NCBI GenBank assembly: GCA_017523785.1
Contig: JAFWVX010000038.1
Span: 1 to 32,868 of the forward strand
DNA from: Lachnospiraceae bacterium
Lineage (GTDB): Bacteria; Bacillota; Clostridia; Lachnospirales; Lachnospiraceae
Length of the DNA: 32,868 nucleotides
Direction of reading: 5' to 3'
The notes below the pieces were generated by a model. The model searched no databases and was not told the DNA's origin. It was given only the letters and a program-made list of their open reading frames with translations. The position numbers were made by a program, and so were the translations under genes. Below are positions 6,275-15,661 of the stretch, piece after piece (the stretch's first letter is position 1; each line of letters begins with the position of its first letter).

Positions 6275-8143
6275 ATGTTAGAAAATAGCGAAATATTAAA
6301 TAAAATAAATTCTATTGATGACATAAAAAAGTTATCCTATGACGAATTAAATGAACTTGCGAAAGAAGTAAGAGAACTAATCATTGATAGAACAAGTAAA
6401 AATGGCGGCCACCTTGCCTCAAGTCTTGGAGTGGTGGAACTTACGATAGCACTCATTAGAGCCTTTGACTTCCCAAAGGACAAAGTGATTTGGGATGTTG
6501 GCCACCAATCATATGCATATAAGATTCTCACTGATAGAAAAGATGCATTCAATGAGCTTAGAAGTTTTGGCGGCATAAGTGGTTTCCCAAAGAGAAAAGA
6601 GAGTCCTTTTGATTCATTTGACACAGGACATAGTTCTACTTCTATATCAGCAGGACTTGGAATGTGTGTCGCTCGCGATTTAAGAAAAGAAGACTACAAA
6701 GTTGTGACAGTGATTGGTGATGGAGCACTTACAGGTGGAATGGCATTTGAGGCACTCAATAATTTAAGTAATTTAAATAGTAATTATATAGTTATCTTAA
6801 ATGACAATGAGATGTCAATTTCAAAAAGTGGTGGCGGACTCAATAAGGCACTGCTCGGTGTTAGATCATCTCATAGTTACAGCGAGATTAAGAGAACCTT
6901 AAAGAATGAATTAGAAAAATCAGGCATCGGTAAATTTTTTAAAGGCATATTAGTTACTATTATAAATATTGTTAAACAAATAATTGCATCTGAAGGAATG
7001 TTCTTTGAAAATTTAAATATCAACTACGTAGGGCCAATTGACGGACATAATATTAAAGAACTTATTGATGCAATAAATGCTGCTAAGAAATCAAATGAGC
7101 CAATAGTTATTCATATAAAGACAGTAAAGGGAAAAGGATATGAGCCTGCAGAAAAAGACCCAACACTTTTCCATGGAGTAGGGCCATTTGAAAAAGAAAC
7201 TGGAAAACTTATAGATAATTCAACAGGAAAAACTTACACAAAAGTTTTTTCAGATAAGATAATTTCTCTTGCTGAAAAAGATAAAAATATCGTTGCAATA
7301 ACTGCAGCGATGGCAGATGGAACAGGTCTTGCAGAGTTTAGCAAAAAGTTCCCAGATAGATTTTTTGATGTAGGAATTTGCGAGCAACATGCTGTGACAT
7401 TTGCAGCTGGAATAGCACTTTCAGGTGTCACACCTATAGTTTGTATCTACTCATCATTTTTACAGAGAGCCTTTGATCAGATAATTCACGATGTGTGTTT
7501 GCAAAATCAACATGTGGTATTTGCGATTGATAGAGCAGGACTAGTCGGTGCGGATGGCGAAACACACCAAGGCATATTTGATATTTCATATCTAAGACTG
7601 ATTCCAAATATGACTATACTTGCGCCAAAGAATGCTAAAGAGTTTGAAAAAATGATTGACTATGCAGTTTATAAGATAGAGGGACCAGTTGCAATTAGAT
7701 ATCCAAGAGGAACTGCATATACTGAGTTAGAAAATAATAATGCTGATGTTGTTTATGGCAGATCTGAATTACTCTATGATGGAAATAATATTGCGATATT
7801 TGCACTCGGCTCAATGGTATCAACTGCAATTCACATAAAAGAAAAATTGAAAGAGAAAAACGTAGATCCAATAATTGTTAATGCAAGATTTGCAAAACCA
7901 ATTGATTTGGATATGATAGATGAACTTTGCAAGAAAGGTATTAAAGAACTTGTAGTAATGGAAGAGGGCGTCTTGAACGGCGGAATTGGTCAAGAGATAG
8001 AGGACTATGTGCATGATAAAAATTATAATGTGAAGGTTACTTTAATTACTATTCCAGATGCCTATGTAGAACATGGAAATGTTAGCAAACTTAGAGAGGC
8101 ACTTGGAATTAACAGTGACAGCATACTTAAAAAAATTTTGTAA
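6275..8143 (+). CDS. dxs: 1-deoxy-D-xylulose-5-phosphate synthase
   Basis: DXS joins pyruvate and glyceraldehyde 3-phosphate with thiamine diphosphate in the first step of the MEP isoprenoid pathway. The thiamine-binding motif begins at G148-D149-G150 (GDGALTGG) and runs to NDNEMSIS. GGHLASSLGVVELT marks the N-terminal domain. GICEQHAVTFAAGIALSG contains the catalytic Glu of the transketolase pyrimidine domain, followed by DRAGLVGADGETHQG. The C-terminal transketolase domain is complete. At 622 residues the length is normal. The start lies 6 bp after the ispA stop, with a poor ribosome binding site, suggesting coupling. Its presence indicates the MEP rather than the mevalonate route. Confidence 0.97.
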   Translation: MLENSEILNKINSIDDIKKLSYDELNELAKEVRELIIDRTSKNGGHLASSLGVVELTIALIRAFDFPKDKVIWDVGHQSYAYKILTDRKDAFNELRSFGGISGFPKRKESPFDSFDTGHSSTSISAGLGMCVARDLRKEDYKVVTVIGDGALTGGMAFEALNNLSNLNSNYIVILNDNEMSISKSGGGLNKALLGVRSSHSYSEIKRTLKNELEKSGIGKFFKGILVTIINIVKQIIASEGMFFENLNINYVGPIDGHNIKELIDAINAAKKSNEPIVIHIKTVKGKGYEPAEKDPTLFHGVGPFEKETGKLIDNSTGKTYTKVFSDKIISLAEKDKNIVAITAAMADGTGLAEFSKKFPDRFFDVGICEQHAVTFAAGIALSGVTPIVCIYSSFLQRAFDQIIHDVCLQNQHVVFAIDRAGLVGADGETHQGIFDISYLRLIPNMTILAPKNAKEFEKMIDYAVYKIEGPVAIRYPRGTAYTELENNNADVVYGRSELLYDGNNIAIFALGSMVSTAIHIKEKLKEKNVDPIIVNARFAKPIDLDMIDELCKKGIKELVVMEEGVLNGGIGQEIEDYVHDKNYNVKVTLITIPDAYVEHGNVSKLREALGINSDSILKKIL

Positions 8144-8155
8144 GGGTTAGAACTT

Positions 8156-9010
8156 TTGGAAAACAAGGTTAAAAAAGTTAGATTAGATTTATATCTTTTA
8201 GATAGAGGAATGTTCCCAACTAGAGAAAAGGCACGAGTTGCAATTATGGAAGGGAATGTATTTGTCAATAATCAAAAAGAAGACAAGCCTGGCACGATGA
8301 TTAAAGAAGATGCAAATGTCGAGTATAGAGGCGAGAAATTAAAATATGTAAGTCGTGGCGGCTTGAAACTTGAGAAGGCTGTAGAAGTATTTGGCATTTC
8401 GCTTAAAGATAAAACTTGCATAGATATAGGTGCTTCAACTGGTGGATTTACAGATTTGATGTTACAAAATGATGCAAAGAAAGTATTTGCAGTAGAATGT
8501 GGCACCAATCAACTTGATTATAAACTTAGAATCAATGAACAAGTTGTAGTTATGGAGAATACAAATGCGAGATATTTGACTAGAGAAAATATTGGTGATG
8601 ATATAATAGATTTTGTGACAGTCGATGTGAGTTTTATATCACTTACGAAAATTCTGCCAGTTATTAAAGAATTGTTGAAAGATGATGGAGAGGCAGTTCT
8701 ACTTATAAAGCCACAGTTTGAGGCAGGTAAAGAATTAGTCGAAAAAAATGGAGTAGTACGTGATAAAAAAATACACGAGCAGGTTATAAAACACATCATT
8801 GAATATTGTATAGATAATGAGTTTAAAATATTAGGACTTGATTATTCACCGATAAAAGGTCCCGCAGGAAATATAGAATACTTATCATACATTGCAAATA
8901 ACGCTAGCGCCAAAACTACTATAATAGATAGTAATAACAAAGACAATATAGAAAACTTTATAAGCACAGTAGTTGAAAATTCACACTCAGCACTCAATGG
9001 CGAGGAATAA
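8156..9010 (+). CDS. tlyA: TlyA family 2'-O-methyltransferase (S4 domain plus FtsJ fold)
   Basis: An N-terminal S4 RNA-binding domain (RLDLYLLDRGMFPTREKAR, residues 9-27) precedes a SAM-dependent methyltransferase with CIDIGASTGGFTDLML as the cofactor motif. VDVSFISL and LIKPQFEAG carry the family's catalytic region. TlyA of Mycobacterium 2'-O-methylates 16S and 23S rRNA; the target here is inferred from the family. The start is a TTG at 8156, preferred because the S4 domain then begins as in homologues and AAGGG lies at 8142-8146. The TAA overlaps the nadK ATG (TAATG). Confidence 0.92.
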   Translation: MENKVKKVRLDLYLLDRGMFPTREKARVAIMEGNVFVNNQKEDKPGTMIKEDANVEYRGEKLKYVSRGGLKLEKAVEVFGISLKDKTCIDIGASTGGFTDLMLQNDAKKVFAVECGTNQLDYKLRINEQVVVMENTNARYLTRENIGDDIIDFVTVDVSFISLTKILPVIKELLKDDGEAVLLIKPQFEAGKELVEKNGVVRDKKIHEQVIKHIIEYCIDNEFKILGLDYSPIKGPAGNIEYLSYIANNASAKTTIIDSNNKDNIENFISTVVENSHSALNGEE

Positions 9011-9855
9011 TGAAAATATTGGTAGTAACAAAAAAGAATATCAGCAGAGGCAAGGCGACATTGAAATCACTTACTACTTTGCTTGACAAGAAAAAGATTG
9101 ATTATAATGTTGTTGGCTTTGATGAGGTTGATGATTACTATAATAAAATTCACGACAAGAAATATAAAGAAAAGTTTGATTTGTTACTGTCATTCGGTGG
9201 TGACGGAACCATACTCAAGTCGGCGAGGGTTGCAAGAAAACTCGACATACCGATACTCGGTGTAAATGTTGGAACTATAGGATTTTTGACAACAATTAAT
9301 GACTTTGAAGATTTGGATGCTGCACTTGATAAAGTAAAAAAGAAAAACTTCATATTTGAAGAGCGAAGCATGATAAGTGTCGAAGTCTTGAGAGATGATG
9401 AAACAGTCTTTAGAGCCTATGCTGTAAATGAAGCGACAGTTATGACATCCAATCTCAGTAAGATAGGTAAGTACAAAATACTTATTGGAGAAGAAAAGAG
9501 TTTATTTACAAAACTTAGTGCAGACGGAGTCATAGTTGCAACACCGACAGGTTCTACAGCACATTCACTATCTGCAGGTGGACCGATAGTAACTCCAAAT
9601 GTAAACTGCTTATTGATAACTCCATTATATCCGCATACTATCAACCAGAGAAGTTTCGTAATAAGCGACAATAAAGAATTATATGTAGAAATGCTTTCGG
9701 ATAAACAGGTGGTGGACATAGATGGAAGAGTGGATTTTGAATTAACAAAGGCTGACATAGTTGTAATAAAGAAGTTAAAGAAGACATTAAAGTATATTGT
9801 ATTTAAAAAGAATAATTTCTTAAATAATATAAGAGAAAAGATAAGGGTATTGTAG
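9010..9855 (+). CDS. nadK: NAD kinase
   Basis: It phosphorylates NAD to NADP. LLSFGGDGTILKSAR contains the GGDGT phosphate-binding motif. NVGTIGFLT, NEATVM and DGVIVATPTGSTAHSLSAGG form the conserved NAD-binding region, and HTINQRSFVIS is the conserved C-terminal motif. The 281 residues are normal for Gram-positive NadK. The start is coupled to tlyA by TAATG. The tlyA-nadK-argR-recN order is a familiar clostridial arrangement. Confidence 0.96.
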   Translation: MKILVVTKKNISRGKATLKSLTTLLDKKKIDYNVVGFDEVDDYYNKIHDKKYKEKFDLLLSFGGDGTILKSARVARKLDIPILGVNVGTIGFLTTINDFEDLDAALDKVKKKNFIFEERSMISVEVLRDDETVFRAYAVNEATVMTSNLSKIGKYKILIGEEKSLFTKLSADGVIVATPTGSTAHSLSAGGPIVTPNVNCLLITPLYPHTINQRSFVISDNKELYVEMLSDKQVVDIDGRVDFELTKADIVVIKKLKKTLKYIVFKKNNFLNNIREKIRVL

Positions 9856-9868
9856 TAAGGTGATAAAA

Positions 9869-10321
9869 ATGAAAAAAGGTAGACATGAAGCAATTATTGA
9901 CCTAGTGAGGTCACATGAAATTGAAAACCAAAGCGAACTTGCGTATAAGTTATCTGAAATGGGATATGAGGTAACTCAAGCCACTGTATCAAGAGACATA
10001 CAGAAGCTAAATCTTATAAAGGTAAAGAGCAATGGTAAGTTTAAGTATGCTGTAGTTGAGACAGTTGATAATTTTTCTGATAAGTATGTCAGAATCATTA
10101 GAGAGACTATAAAATCAATGGACATAGCTAAGAATTTGGTTGTAGTTAAAACTCAGCCAGGTATGGCAATGGCAACAGCTGCAGCACTTGATGGATTGCA
10201 ACTTGATGAGATAGTTGGCTCACTTGCGGGAGATGACGTGATTTTTGTGGCAACTAAGAGTGATGACAACGCAATGTTACTTATGAATAAAATTGAAGTA
10301 TTGATGAGAAAGGAAGACTAA
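9869..10321 (+). CDS. argR: Arginine repressor ArgR/AhrC
   Basis: This arginine-dependent hexameric repressor has an N-terminal winged helix (VTQATVSRDIQKL is the recognition region) and a C-terminal arginine-binding domain with PGMAMATAAALDGL and GSLAGDDVIFVAT, the GDD motif contacting arginine. I choose the ATG at 9869 (150 residues, the usual size) because AAGGTG at 9857-9862 is then six bases away; an in-frame GTG at 9860 would leave no spacing. No arginine biosynthesis genes lie nearby, so it probably acts on distant operons. The TAA overlaps the recN ATG. Confidence 0.95.
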   Translation: MKKGRHEAIIDLVRSHEIENQSELAYKLSEMGYEVTQATVSRDIQKLNLIKVKSNGKFKYAVVETVDNFSDKYVRIIRETIKSMDIAKNLVVVKTQPGMAMATAAALDGLQLDEIVGSLAGDDVIFVATKSDDNAMLLMNKIEVLMRKED

Positions 10322-11985
10322 TGTTAGAGAGTTTATCTGTTAGAAATTTTGCTTTAATTAAAGAAGCTCATATAGACTTTAGGAATAACTTAAATGTCCT
10401 TACAGGTGAGACTGGTAGCGGAAAGTCAATTTTGATTGGCTCTATAAATCTTGCACTTGGAATGAGAGCGAGCAAGGATTATATGCGTGATGAAAATGAA
10501 GATACAACAGTGTCTATAGCATTTTCCTTGGAAGACCAAAATTTAATTAAAGAGATAAAAGATATGGACATACCTATAGATGATGATGGAAAAGTAATTA
10601 TCTATAGAAAGATTACTAAAGATAAAAATATTGCAAAGATTAATGATGAGTCAAGTACACTCAATAAAATCAAAGAGTTGACTGACAAATTGATAGACAT
10701 ATATGGACAGCATGATGGAGAGAGTCTTAGAAAAAATGCAAGACATATAGAATTTTTAGATGACTTTATTGGAAAAGAGTCGATTGATAAAAAGGCTGTA
10801 ATTAGTAAATTATATACTGAACTTAAAGAGAAAAAAGAAAAGCTTGATAGTTTTAATCTTGATGAGAGAATGAGACTTAGAGAGATAGATATTTTGAAAT
10901 ATGAAGTTGATGAATTGGAAAAGGCGAATTTGAAAGAGGGCGAGGAAGAGGAACTTGCAGATAGATTTAAAATTGTTTCAAACTCTAAAAATATAATCGA
11001 GTCACTGACTACAGCATTTAATGCACTACAAGAATTAAATCTTTCAGCAGCTGTCAAAGAGGTGAAGTCAGCAACAAAGTATGATGAGTCTTTAAATGAT
11101 ATTTATTCATCACTTATGGACTGTGATTCTATAATTAGTGACAGCATTAAAGAACTTGACAAGAAAATAGACCAATATGACATAGACGAAAAAGAGTTTG
11201 CACAGATGGAAAATAGACTTGATTTGATTAGAGGGATACTTGCAAAATATGATAATTCTGTAACTAAGGCATTGTCAGAACTTGACGTTAAAAAGAAAAG
11301 ACTCATAGAACTTGATGACTATGACAATGAGAAACAGAAGGCTAAAGAGGCAGTTGAAAAAGCTGAAGCAAAACTCGAGCAGGCTGCAACTGAACTAAGT
11401 GATTTGAGAAAAAAGTATTCTAAAGATTTCATAGCTAAAATTGTTGAAGAGTTAAAAGATTTAGGATTTCTAGATGTCAAGTTTGATATTAGTATAGAAA
11501 GAAAGACAGAGATTACAAGAGATGGATTTGATGAAGTGACTTTTATGATTTCACTTAATACTGGCGAAAAGATGAGAGCACTTAGTGATGTCGCATCAGG
11601 AGGTGAGTTGTCAAGAATAATGCTTTCAATTAAAACTATTTTATCTGAAAGTTATGGAACTGAGACTTTGATATTTGATGAAATAGACGCAGGAATAAGT
11701 GGAATCACAGCATCAAGAGTTGCGTCAAAGTTAAATAGAATTGCAAAAAACCATCAGGTAATCCTTATAACTCACTTGCCACAGATTGCTGCTATGGCTG
11801 ACAATCACTTCGTCATAAAGAAAGAGGTGGCGGGCGACAGAACTATTACTACGATTGATCAACTTGACAACAAGGGCATGATAGAAGAAATCGGTAGACT
11901 TATTAGTTCTAGCGGTGAGCTTACTAAAAATGTATTGGCAAATGCAGAGGAATTGAAAGAAGCTGCATTGAAGGAAAAGGTGTAA
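10321..11985 (+). CDS. recN: DNA repair protein RecN
   Basis: RecN is an SMC-like ATPase that acts at double-strand breaks before recombination. Walker A is GETGSGKS (29-36). YGQHDGESL is the conserved motif after the head's first half. Long charged coiled-coil stretches occupy about residues 150-370. SGGELSRIMLSIK is the ABC signature, TLIFDEIDAGISG is Walker B and D-loop, and ITHLPQIAAMAD is the C-terminal motif. The 554 residues are normal. In spore formers spoIVB-spo0A usually follow; here an unrelated DUF212 gene starts one base after the stop. Confidence 0.97.
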   Translation: MLESLSVRNFALIKEAHIDFRNNLNVLTGETGSGKSILIGSINLALGMRASKDYMRDENEDTTVSIAFSLEDQNLIKEIKDMDIPIDDDGKVIIYRKITKDKNIAKINDESSTLNKIKELTDKLIDIYGQHDGESLRKNARHIEFLDDFIGKESIDKKAVISKLYTELKEKKEKLDSFNLDERMRLREIDILKYEVDELEKANLKEGEEEELADRFKIVSNSKNIIESLTTAFNALQELNLSAAVKEVKSATKYDESLNDIYSSLMDCDSIISDSIKELDKKIDQYDIDEKEFAQMENRLDLIRGILAKYDNSVTKALSELDVKKKRLIELDDYDNEKQKAKEAVEKAEAKLEQAATELSDLRKKYSKDFIAKIVEELKDLGFLDVKFDISIERKTEITRDGFDEVTFMISLNTGEKMRALSDVASGGELSRIMLSIKTILSESYGTETLIFDEIDAGISGITASRVASKLNRIAKNHQVILITHLPQIAAMADNHFVIKKEVAGDRTITTIDQLDNKGMIEEIGRLISSSGELTKNVLANAEELKEAALKEKV

Positions 11986-11986
11986 T

Positions 11987-12448
11987 ATGCCAGTTTTAAA
12001 TAGTTTAGTTTTGAATAAACCACTTATTATAGCAGCTACATCTTGGCTTGTGGCAGGTGTGCTTAAGGTGTTTATTGAATTAAGAGTTAATAAAAAATTA
12101 TCAATATCAAGAATTGTGGGTGCAGGTGGAATGCCATCTTCACATACTTCTACTGTTGTGGCACTAGCTATTTCGATTGGTTTCTATCAAGGACTTGCTA
12201 GTGCAGAGTTTGCACTTGCGATGATATTTGCAATTATAGTAATTCATGATGCAGTTGGTGTAAGACTTGAGACAGGAAAGCAGGCTAAAGTTTTAAATAC
12301 TATGATGTTTGAGTCAGAAGCATTTAAGGATTTAGATTTTGAAAAGCAGTTGAAAGAGTATGTTGGACACACTCCATCGCAGGCTCTTGCAGGTGCAATT
12401 GTTGGAATAATTGTTTCGCTAGTCATGGTTTTTGTAATATATAAATAA
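11987..12448 (+). CDS. Divergent PAP2 (DUF212, YuiD-like) membrane protein
   Basis: The 153-residue protein has about four hydrophobic segments. Its motifs GAGGMPSSHTSTVVALA, HDAVGVRLETGKQA and GHTPSQALAGAIVGI are the hallmarks of the DUF212 family, which is distantly related to PAP2 phosphatases and keeps the S-S-H and H-T-P signatures. The biochemical role is not firmly established; a lipid or prenyl phosphate phosphatase activity is a reasonable inference. The start lies one base after recN, with AAGGAAAAGG just upstream inside recN, and the stop overlaps the next gene by TAATG. Confidence 0.9.
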   Translation: MPVLNSLVLNKPLIIAATSWLVAGVLKVFIELRVNKKLSISRIVGAGGMPSSHTSTVVALAISIGFYQGLASAEFALAMIFAIIVIHDAVGVRLETGKQAKVLNTMMFESEAFKDLDFEKQLKEYVGHTPSQALAGAIVGIIVSLVMVFVIYK

Positions 12449-13416
12449 TGAAGAGAACTTTGAAAAAAATTATATTGGTTTTAGTAGCGACATCCCTATT
12501 CTCATGTAAGGGAATTGAGTTTGAGAACCAAAAAATTGCAAAGGCAGAAGAGTTTTCACGAGCTGAGGCGATGATTGTTGTCGCTGAAGAAAAGAATAAA
12601 TATGAAAATAAATTTGGTTATTCACTTTGGAATTTAAAAAGTGGCGACGGTAGTTTGTACTTTAAAGATTATATAGTTTCTATAACTAAAGGATTTATAG
12701 AAAAACTAATGGTGCTAAAACTTACTGCTGAAGATTTGAATATTATAATAAGTAATGTGGATAATGAAAAAATTGATAACGCAAGTAAAGAATACTTTAA
12801 TTCGCTATCGCAAGGAGATTTGGATTACATTGGTTGCTCAGAAGAGGATGTTAAGAAAGCATTTACTGATTATCATACAGCAAGACTAGTTATAGATAAT
12901 TTATCTAAAAATGCTAGTACTGAACTTAGTATATCGGAAGCAAAAGTTATAAGAGTACAATACATAGTATTTGATGATAGAGAGTCGGCTGTCAAGACTG
13001 CAGAAGAATTGACAAAGAGGGGAGCCAACTTTTCTTATTTTGCTAAGTCAAGAAGTAAAGAGACAGAGATTGAGATGATAATCAAAAGAGGTGATGAGAC
13101 ATCTACAAGATTTCCAGAATTATTTTATTTAAGTGATGGTCAGGTGAGTGAGGTAATACAGTTTAAGAATAGATTTTATTTATTTAAATGTGTAGAGGAC
13201 TATTTGGTTGATGAGACTGAAAAGCGTAGACTTGAAGTTTTAAGGTCTATGAAAAATAGTGAGTTTGATGAAAAGTTTAAGAAATACGAGGAAACTTATA
13301 ATATCAGGTCTAATTCAAGTTACTGGAGAGAGATAGATTTACAGGAAGGAAGAGACTGCACAATTGATAAATTTGAAGATATTTATTATAAGTTTTTTCC
13401 TAAAACTATTAAATGA
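12448..13416 (+). CDS. PrsA/PpiC-like peptidyl-prolyl isomerase lipoprotein
   Basis: The N-terminus has a short signal peptide ending in the lipobox LFSC with C20 as the lipid-modified residue, so the mature protein should be anchored outside the membrane. Residues about 160-255 resemble a parvulin domain: VIRVQYIVFDDRESAVKTAEE, RGANFSYFAKSRSKE, then LSDGQVSEVIQFKNRFYLFK. A helical region before and after it resembles the PrsA/SurA chaperone arrangement. The usual G-x-F/L-G-W/F-F motif is poorly kept, so isomerase activity is uncertain. PrsA-type foldases help secreted proteins fold. Both junctions are overlaps (TAATG upstream, ATGA downstream). Confidence 0.8.
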   Translation: MKRTLKKIILVLVATSLFSCKGIEFENQKIAKAEEFSRAEAMIVVAEEKNKYENKFGYSLWNLKSGDGSLYFKDYIVSITKGFIEKLMVLKLTAEDLNIIISNVDNEKIDNASKEYFNSLSQGDLDYIGCSEEDVKKAFTDYHTARLVIDNLSKNASTELSISEAKVIRVQYIVFDDRESAVKTAEELTKRGANFSYFAKSRSKETEIEMIIKRGDETSTRFPELFYLSDGQVSEVIQFKNRFYLFKCVEDYLVDETEKRRLEVLRSMKNSEFDEKFKKYEETYNIRSNSSYWREIDLQEGRDCTIDKFEDIYYKFFPKTIK

Positions 13417-14678
13417 GAAGTGATAATTTAAAATTCAAAGATATATTTTGGAATACATTGGGAATGCTTTCGTATTCAGCAGTGTCACTTTTAGTATCAA
13501 TTGTGATTATAAATATTTCTGGAAGTATAGAGGGTGGAATTTTTAGTTTTGGCTTCTCAACTCTTGGAAGGCTTATATATATAGGTGCATATTTCGGCAT
13601 AAGACCTATGCACATTGTAGATATAAAATATAGATATTCATTCCATGATTATCTGATATTTGGATTAAAGGCAGCGACCTTATCGATATTTGCAGGACTC
13701 ATATTTATATTATTTAGATATTTGACTGGCAATTATACCTTGATAAAATCAACCTTGCTTATAGTTTTGATAATTCATGCAGCGATAGATGGATTTGCAG
13801 ATTACTATGAATGCGAATATCAAAGAGTTAATAAACTCTATATGTGTGGGCAAAGTGTATTTTTTAGAATTTTTCTTTTTACCATCACACTTATTATAGT
13901 AGTCTATATTACAAAGAACTTGCTTGTTGCTGAACTTGCGGCAATAGGAGTTGAGATTATTGCATTCTATTTTTTAAACATTAAAAGAAGTTCAGGAATT
14001 TTTAAGAAGGCCAAACTAGAAAGTAACAAAAGTCATTTATTGATAGAAGCAATGCCACTATTTTTAGTAACCTTCCTCGATATGTTTATATTTTCGGCAG
14101 CGAAGTTTGCAATCGATTTAAATTTAGGTGACATCTATAGTGGATTTTATAATTTGATATTTAAGCCAACAAATGTAATATACTTAGTTATGACATTATT
14201 TATGAAACCAATTCTTACACCTTTATCAAATGCTTACTACAATGATAAAGAGGAGTACAGTAAAATTTTGAGAAACACATTTTTCTTATCTCTCGGAATT
14301 GCATTTTGTTTCGTAGTTGGCACATTGATTTTTGGGAATATTTATTTAGAGATAGTCAAGTTCATAACAGCAGGTGCTTATAATAATATAGCTAAAGACA
14401 TAGTATTTCATAATTTCACATTGGAATTTGTAGTTTTGTTCATTGCGATTTTAGGTGGCTGTTTTTATACAATCTGTGCTCCTATGTATTTTGCAATTAT
14501 TATAGAAAATAAACAGAGATATTTGCTTATATCTTATGTATTGATTGCAGTGCTTTCATATTTTTTATCAAGGAGATTTGTAGAAATAGCTGGAATTATG
14601 GGGGCTGCAGTATCATTTTTACTTAGTATGTTTTTATTATTTGCAGGTGTATTGATAGTGAAGGGTGTGACTAAATAA
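13413..14678 (+). CDS. Polysaccharide flippase-like membrane protein (MATE/Wzx superfamily)
   Basis: The 421-residue protein has about twelve hydrophobic helices with short charged loops. This matches the oligosaccharide flippase group of the MOP superfamily, although no sharp motif is visible. It begins at an ATGA overlap with the lipoprotein gene and has no clear ribosome binding site, so translation is probably coupled. The adjacent GT2 glycosyltransferase and polysaccharide ABC permease suggest surface glycan assembly. It could instead be a different multi-drug or lipid flippase; the flippase class is inferred from topology and neighbours. Confidence 0.7.
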   Translation: MRSDNLKFKDIFWNTLGMLSYSAVSLLVSIVIINISGSIEGGIFSFGFSTLGRLIYIGAYFGIRPMHIVDIKYRYSFHDYLIFGLKAATLSIFAGLIFILFRYLTGNYTLIKSTLLIVLIIHAAIDGFADYYECEYQRVNKLYMCGQSVFFRIFLFTITLIIVVYITKNLLVAELAAIGVEIIAFYFLNIKRSSGIFKKAKLESNKSHLLIEAMPLFLVTFLDMFIFSAAKFAIDLNLGDIYSGFYNLIFKPTNVIYLVMTLFMKPILTPLSNAYYNDKEEYSKILRNTFFLSLGIAFCFVVGTLIFGNIYLEIVKFITAGAYNNIAKDIVFHNFTLEFVVLFIAILGGCFYTICAPMYFAIIIENKQRYLLISYVLIAVLSYFLSRRFVEIAGIMGAAVSFLLSMFLLFAGVLIVKGVTK

Positions 14679-15661
14679 TGAGTAGTTGGAATAATAAAAA
14701 ATATGATGTAGTTATTTTGACACACGCTCCTAAGGACGATTTAGTGAATTCTATTAAGCGACTATTAAGTCAAACTATTAAAGCTGAGAAAATAATTATA
14801 TATAATACTGATGAAAATGTTTTCTACAAAAATATTAGTAACAAAGATGAATTAAAGAATTTATTAGCTAATAATGCAGATTTAATAAAAGTAGTTAATA
14901 TAGAAGAGAAAGATTTTGACCACGGCAGAGCAAGAAATGCTGCCGCAGACCTATGTAGTTCAGACTATATACTGTTTTTGACAGATGATGCAGTGCCATA
15001 TGATGATGAACTCTGTGAAAACTTGATGGAAGCCTTTGAGGCATATTCGACTTTCAATGTGGCAGTTAGCTATGCAAGACAGATTGCAAAGGACAAAGCA
15101 AAGCTTAAAGAAAAATATGTAAGAGAGTTCAATTATCCTGATCATGACATTATAAAAATGAAATCAATAGAGGAAGAACTTGGCATAAAGAACTATTATT
15201 GTTCAAATGTCTGCGCGATGTATGATAGAAAGATATTTTGTGAGTTGGGTAAGTTTGAAGAGGATATAATACTAAATGAGGATACATTCTATGTTTATCT
15301 AGCTATAAATAAGGGATGCAGTGTAGTCTACTATGCTGATGCAAAAGTTCTGCATTCACATAACTTAAGTTACAGAGAACAGTTTAGTAGAAATTTTGAC
15401 ATAGGTGTTTCTCAATTTGAAAGAAAAGAAATATTTGAAAAGATACCGTCTGCAAAAGAGGGTAAAAAGATGTTACTAAATGTGTCTATGAGACTTTTAT
15501 CGGGATTCCATATAATCATGTTTATAGATTTTGTTATTGAGTGCTTTTATAGATATATGGGATTTAAAAAGGGTAAAAATTTTGAGAAACTAACGATAGA
15601 TGAATGTATAAAATACGCATCAAATAAGAATTATTTTATAAAGAAGAAAAAGGATTTATGA
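14678..15661 (+). CDS. GT2 family glycosyltransferase
   Basis: The N-terminal GT-A domain starts VVILTHAPKDDLVNSI and includes FDHGRARNAAAD, then LFLTDDAVPYDD, whose D-D corresponds to the metal/nucleotide-sugar DxD region. EEDIILNEDTFYVYLAI contains the likely catalytic acid region. The H-G-x-x-R-N and T-D/Q-D-A-V-P motifs resemble bacterial rhamnosyltransferase-type GT2 enzymes, but the sugar donor cannot be fixed. The C-terminal about 70 residues contain a weakly hydrophobic segment (GFHIIMFIDFVIECF) that may associate with the membrane. It overlaps the flippase gene by TAATG and the ABC permease gene by ATGA. Confidence 0.85.
   Translation: MSSWNNKKYDVVILTHAPKDDLVNSIKRLLSQTIKAEKIIIYNTDENVFYKNISNKDELKNLLANNADLIKVVNIEEKDFDHGRARNAAADLCSSDYILFLTDDAVPYDDELCENLMEAFEAYSTFNVAVSYARQIAKDKAKLKEKYVREFNYPDHDIIKMKSIEEELGIKNYYCSNVCAMYDRKIFCELGKFEEDIILNEDTFYVYLAINKGCSVVYYADAKVLHSHNLSYREQFSRNFDIGVSQFERKEIFEKIPSAKEGKKMLLNVSMRLLSGFHIIMFIDFVIECFYRYMGFKKGKNFEKLTIDECIKYASNKNYFIKKKKDL

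Noticed and set aside
9860..9868. GTG start for argR
   Set aside because: The Shine-Dalgarno AAGGTG overlaps the GTG itself; the ATG at 9869 gives normal spacing and length.
9417..9893. 158-codon open frame on the - strand
   Set aside because: It is antisense to nadK, which has all family motifs; the translation shows no family features and no ribosome binding site was evident.
10602..11057. 151-codon open frame on the - strand
   Set aside because: It is a Ser/Leu-rich shadow of the recN coiled-coil region, as expected from AT-rich biased codons.
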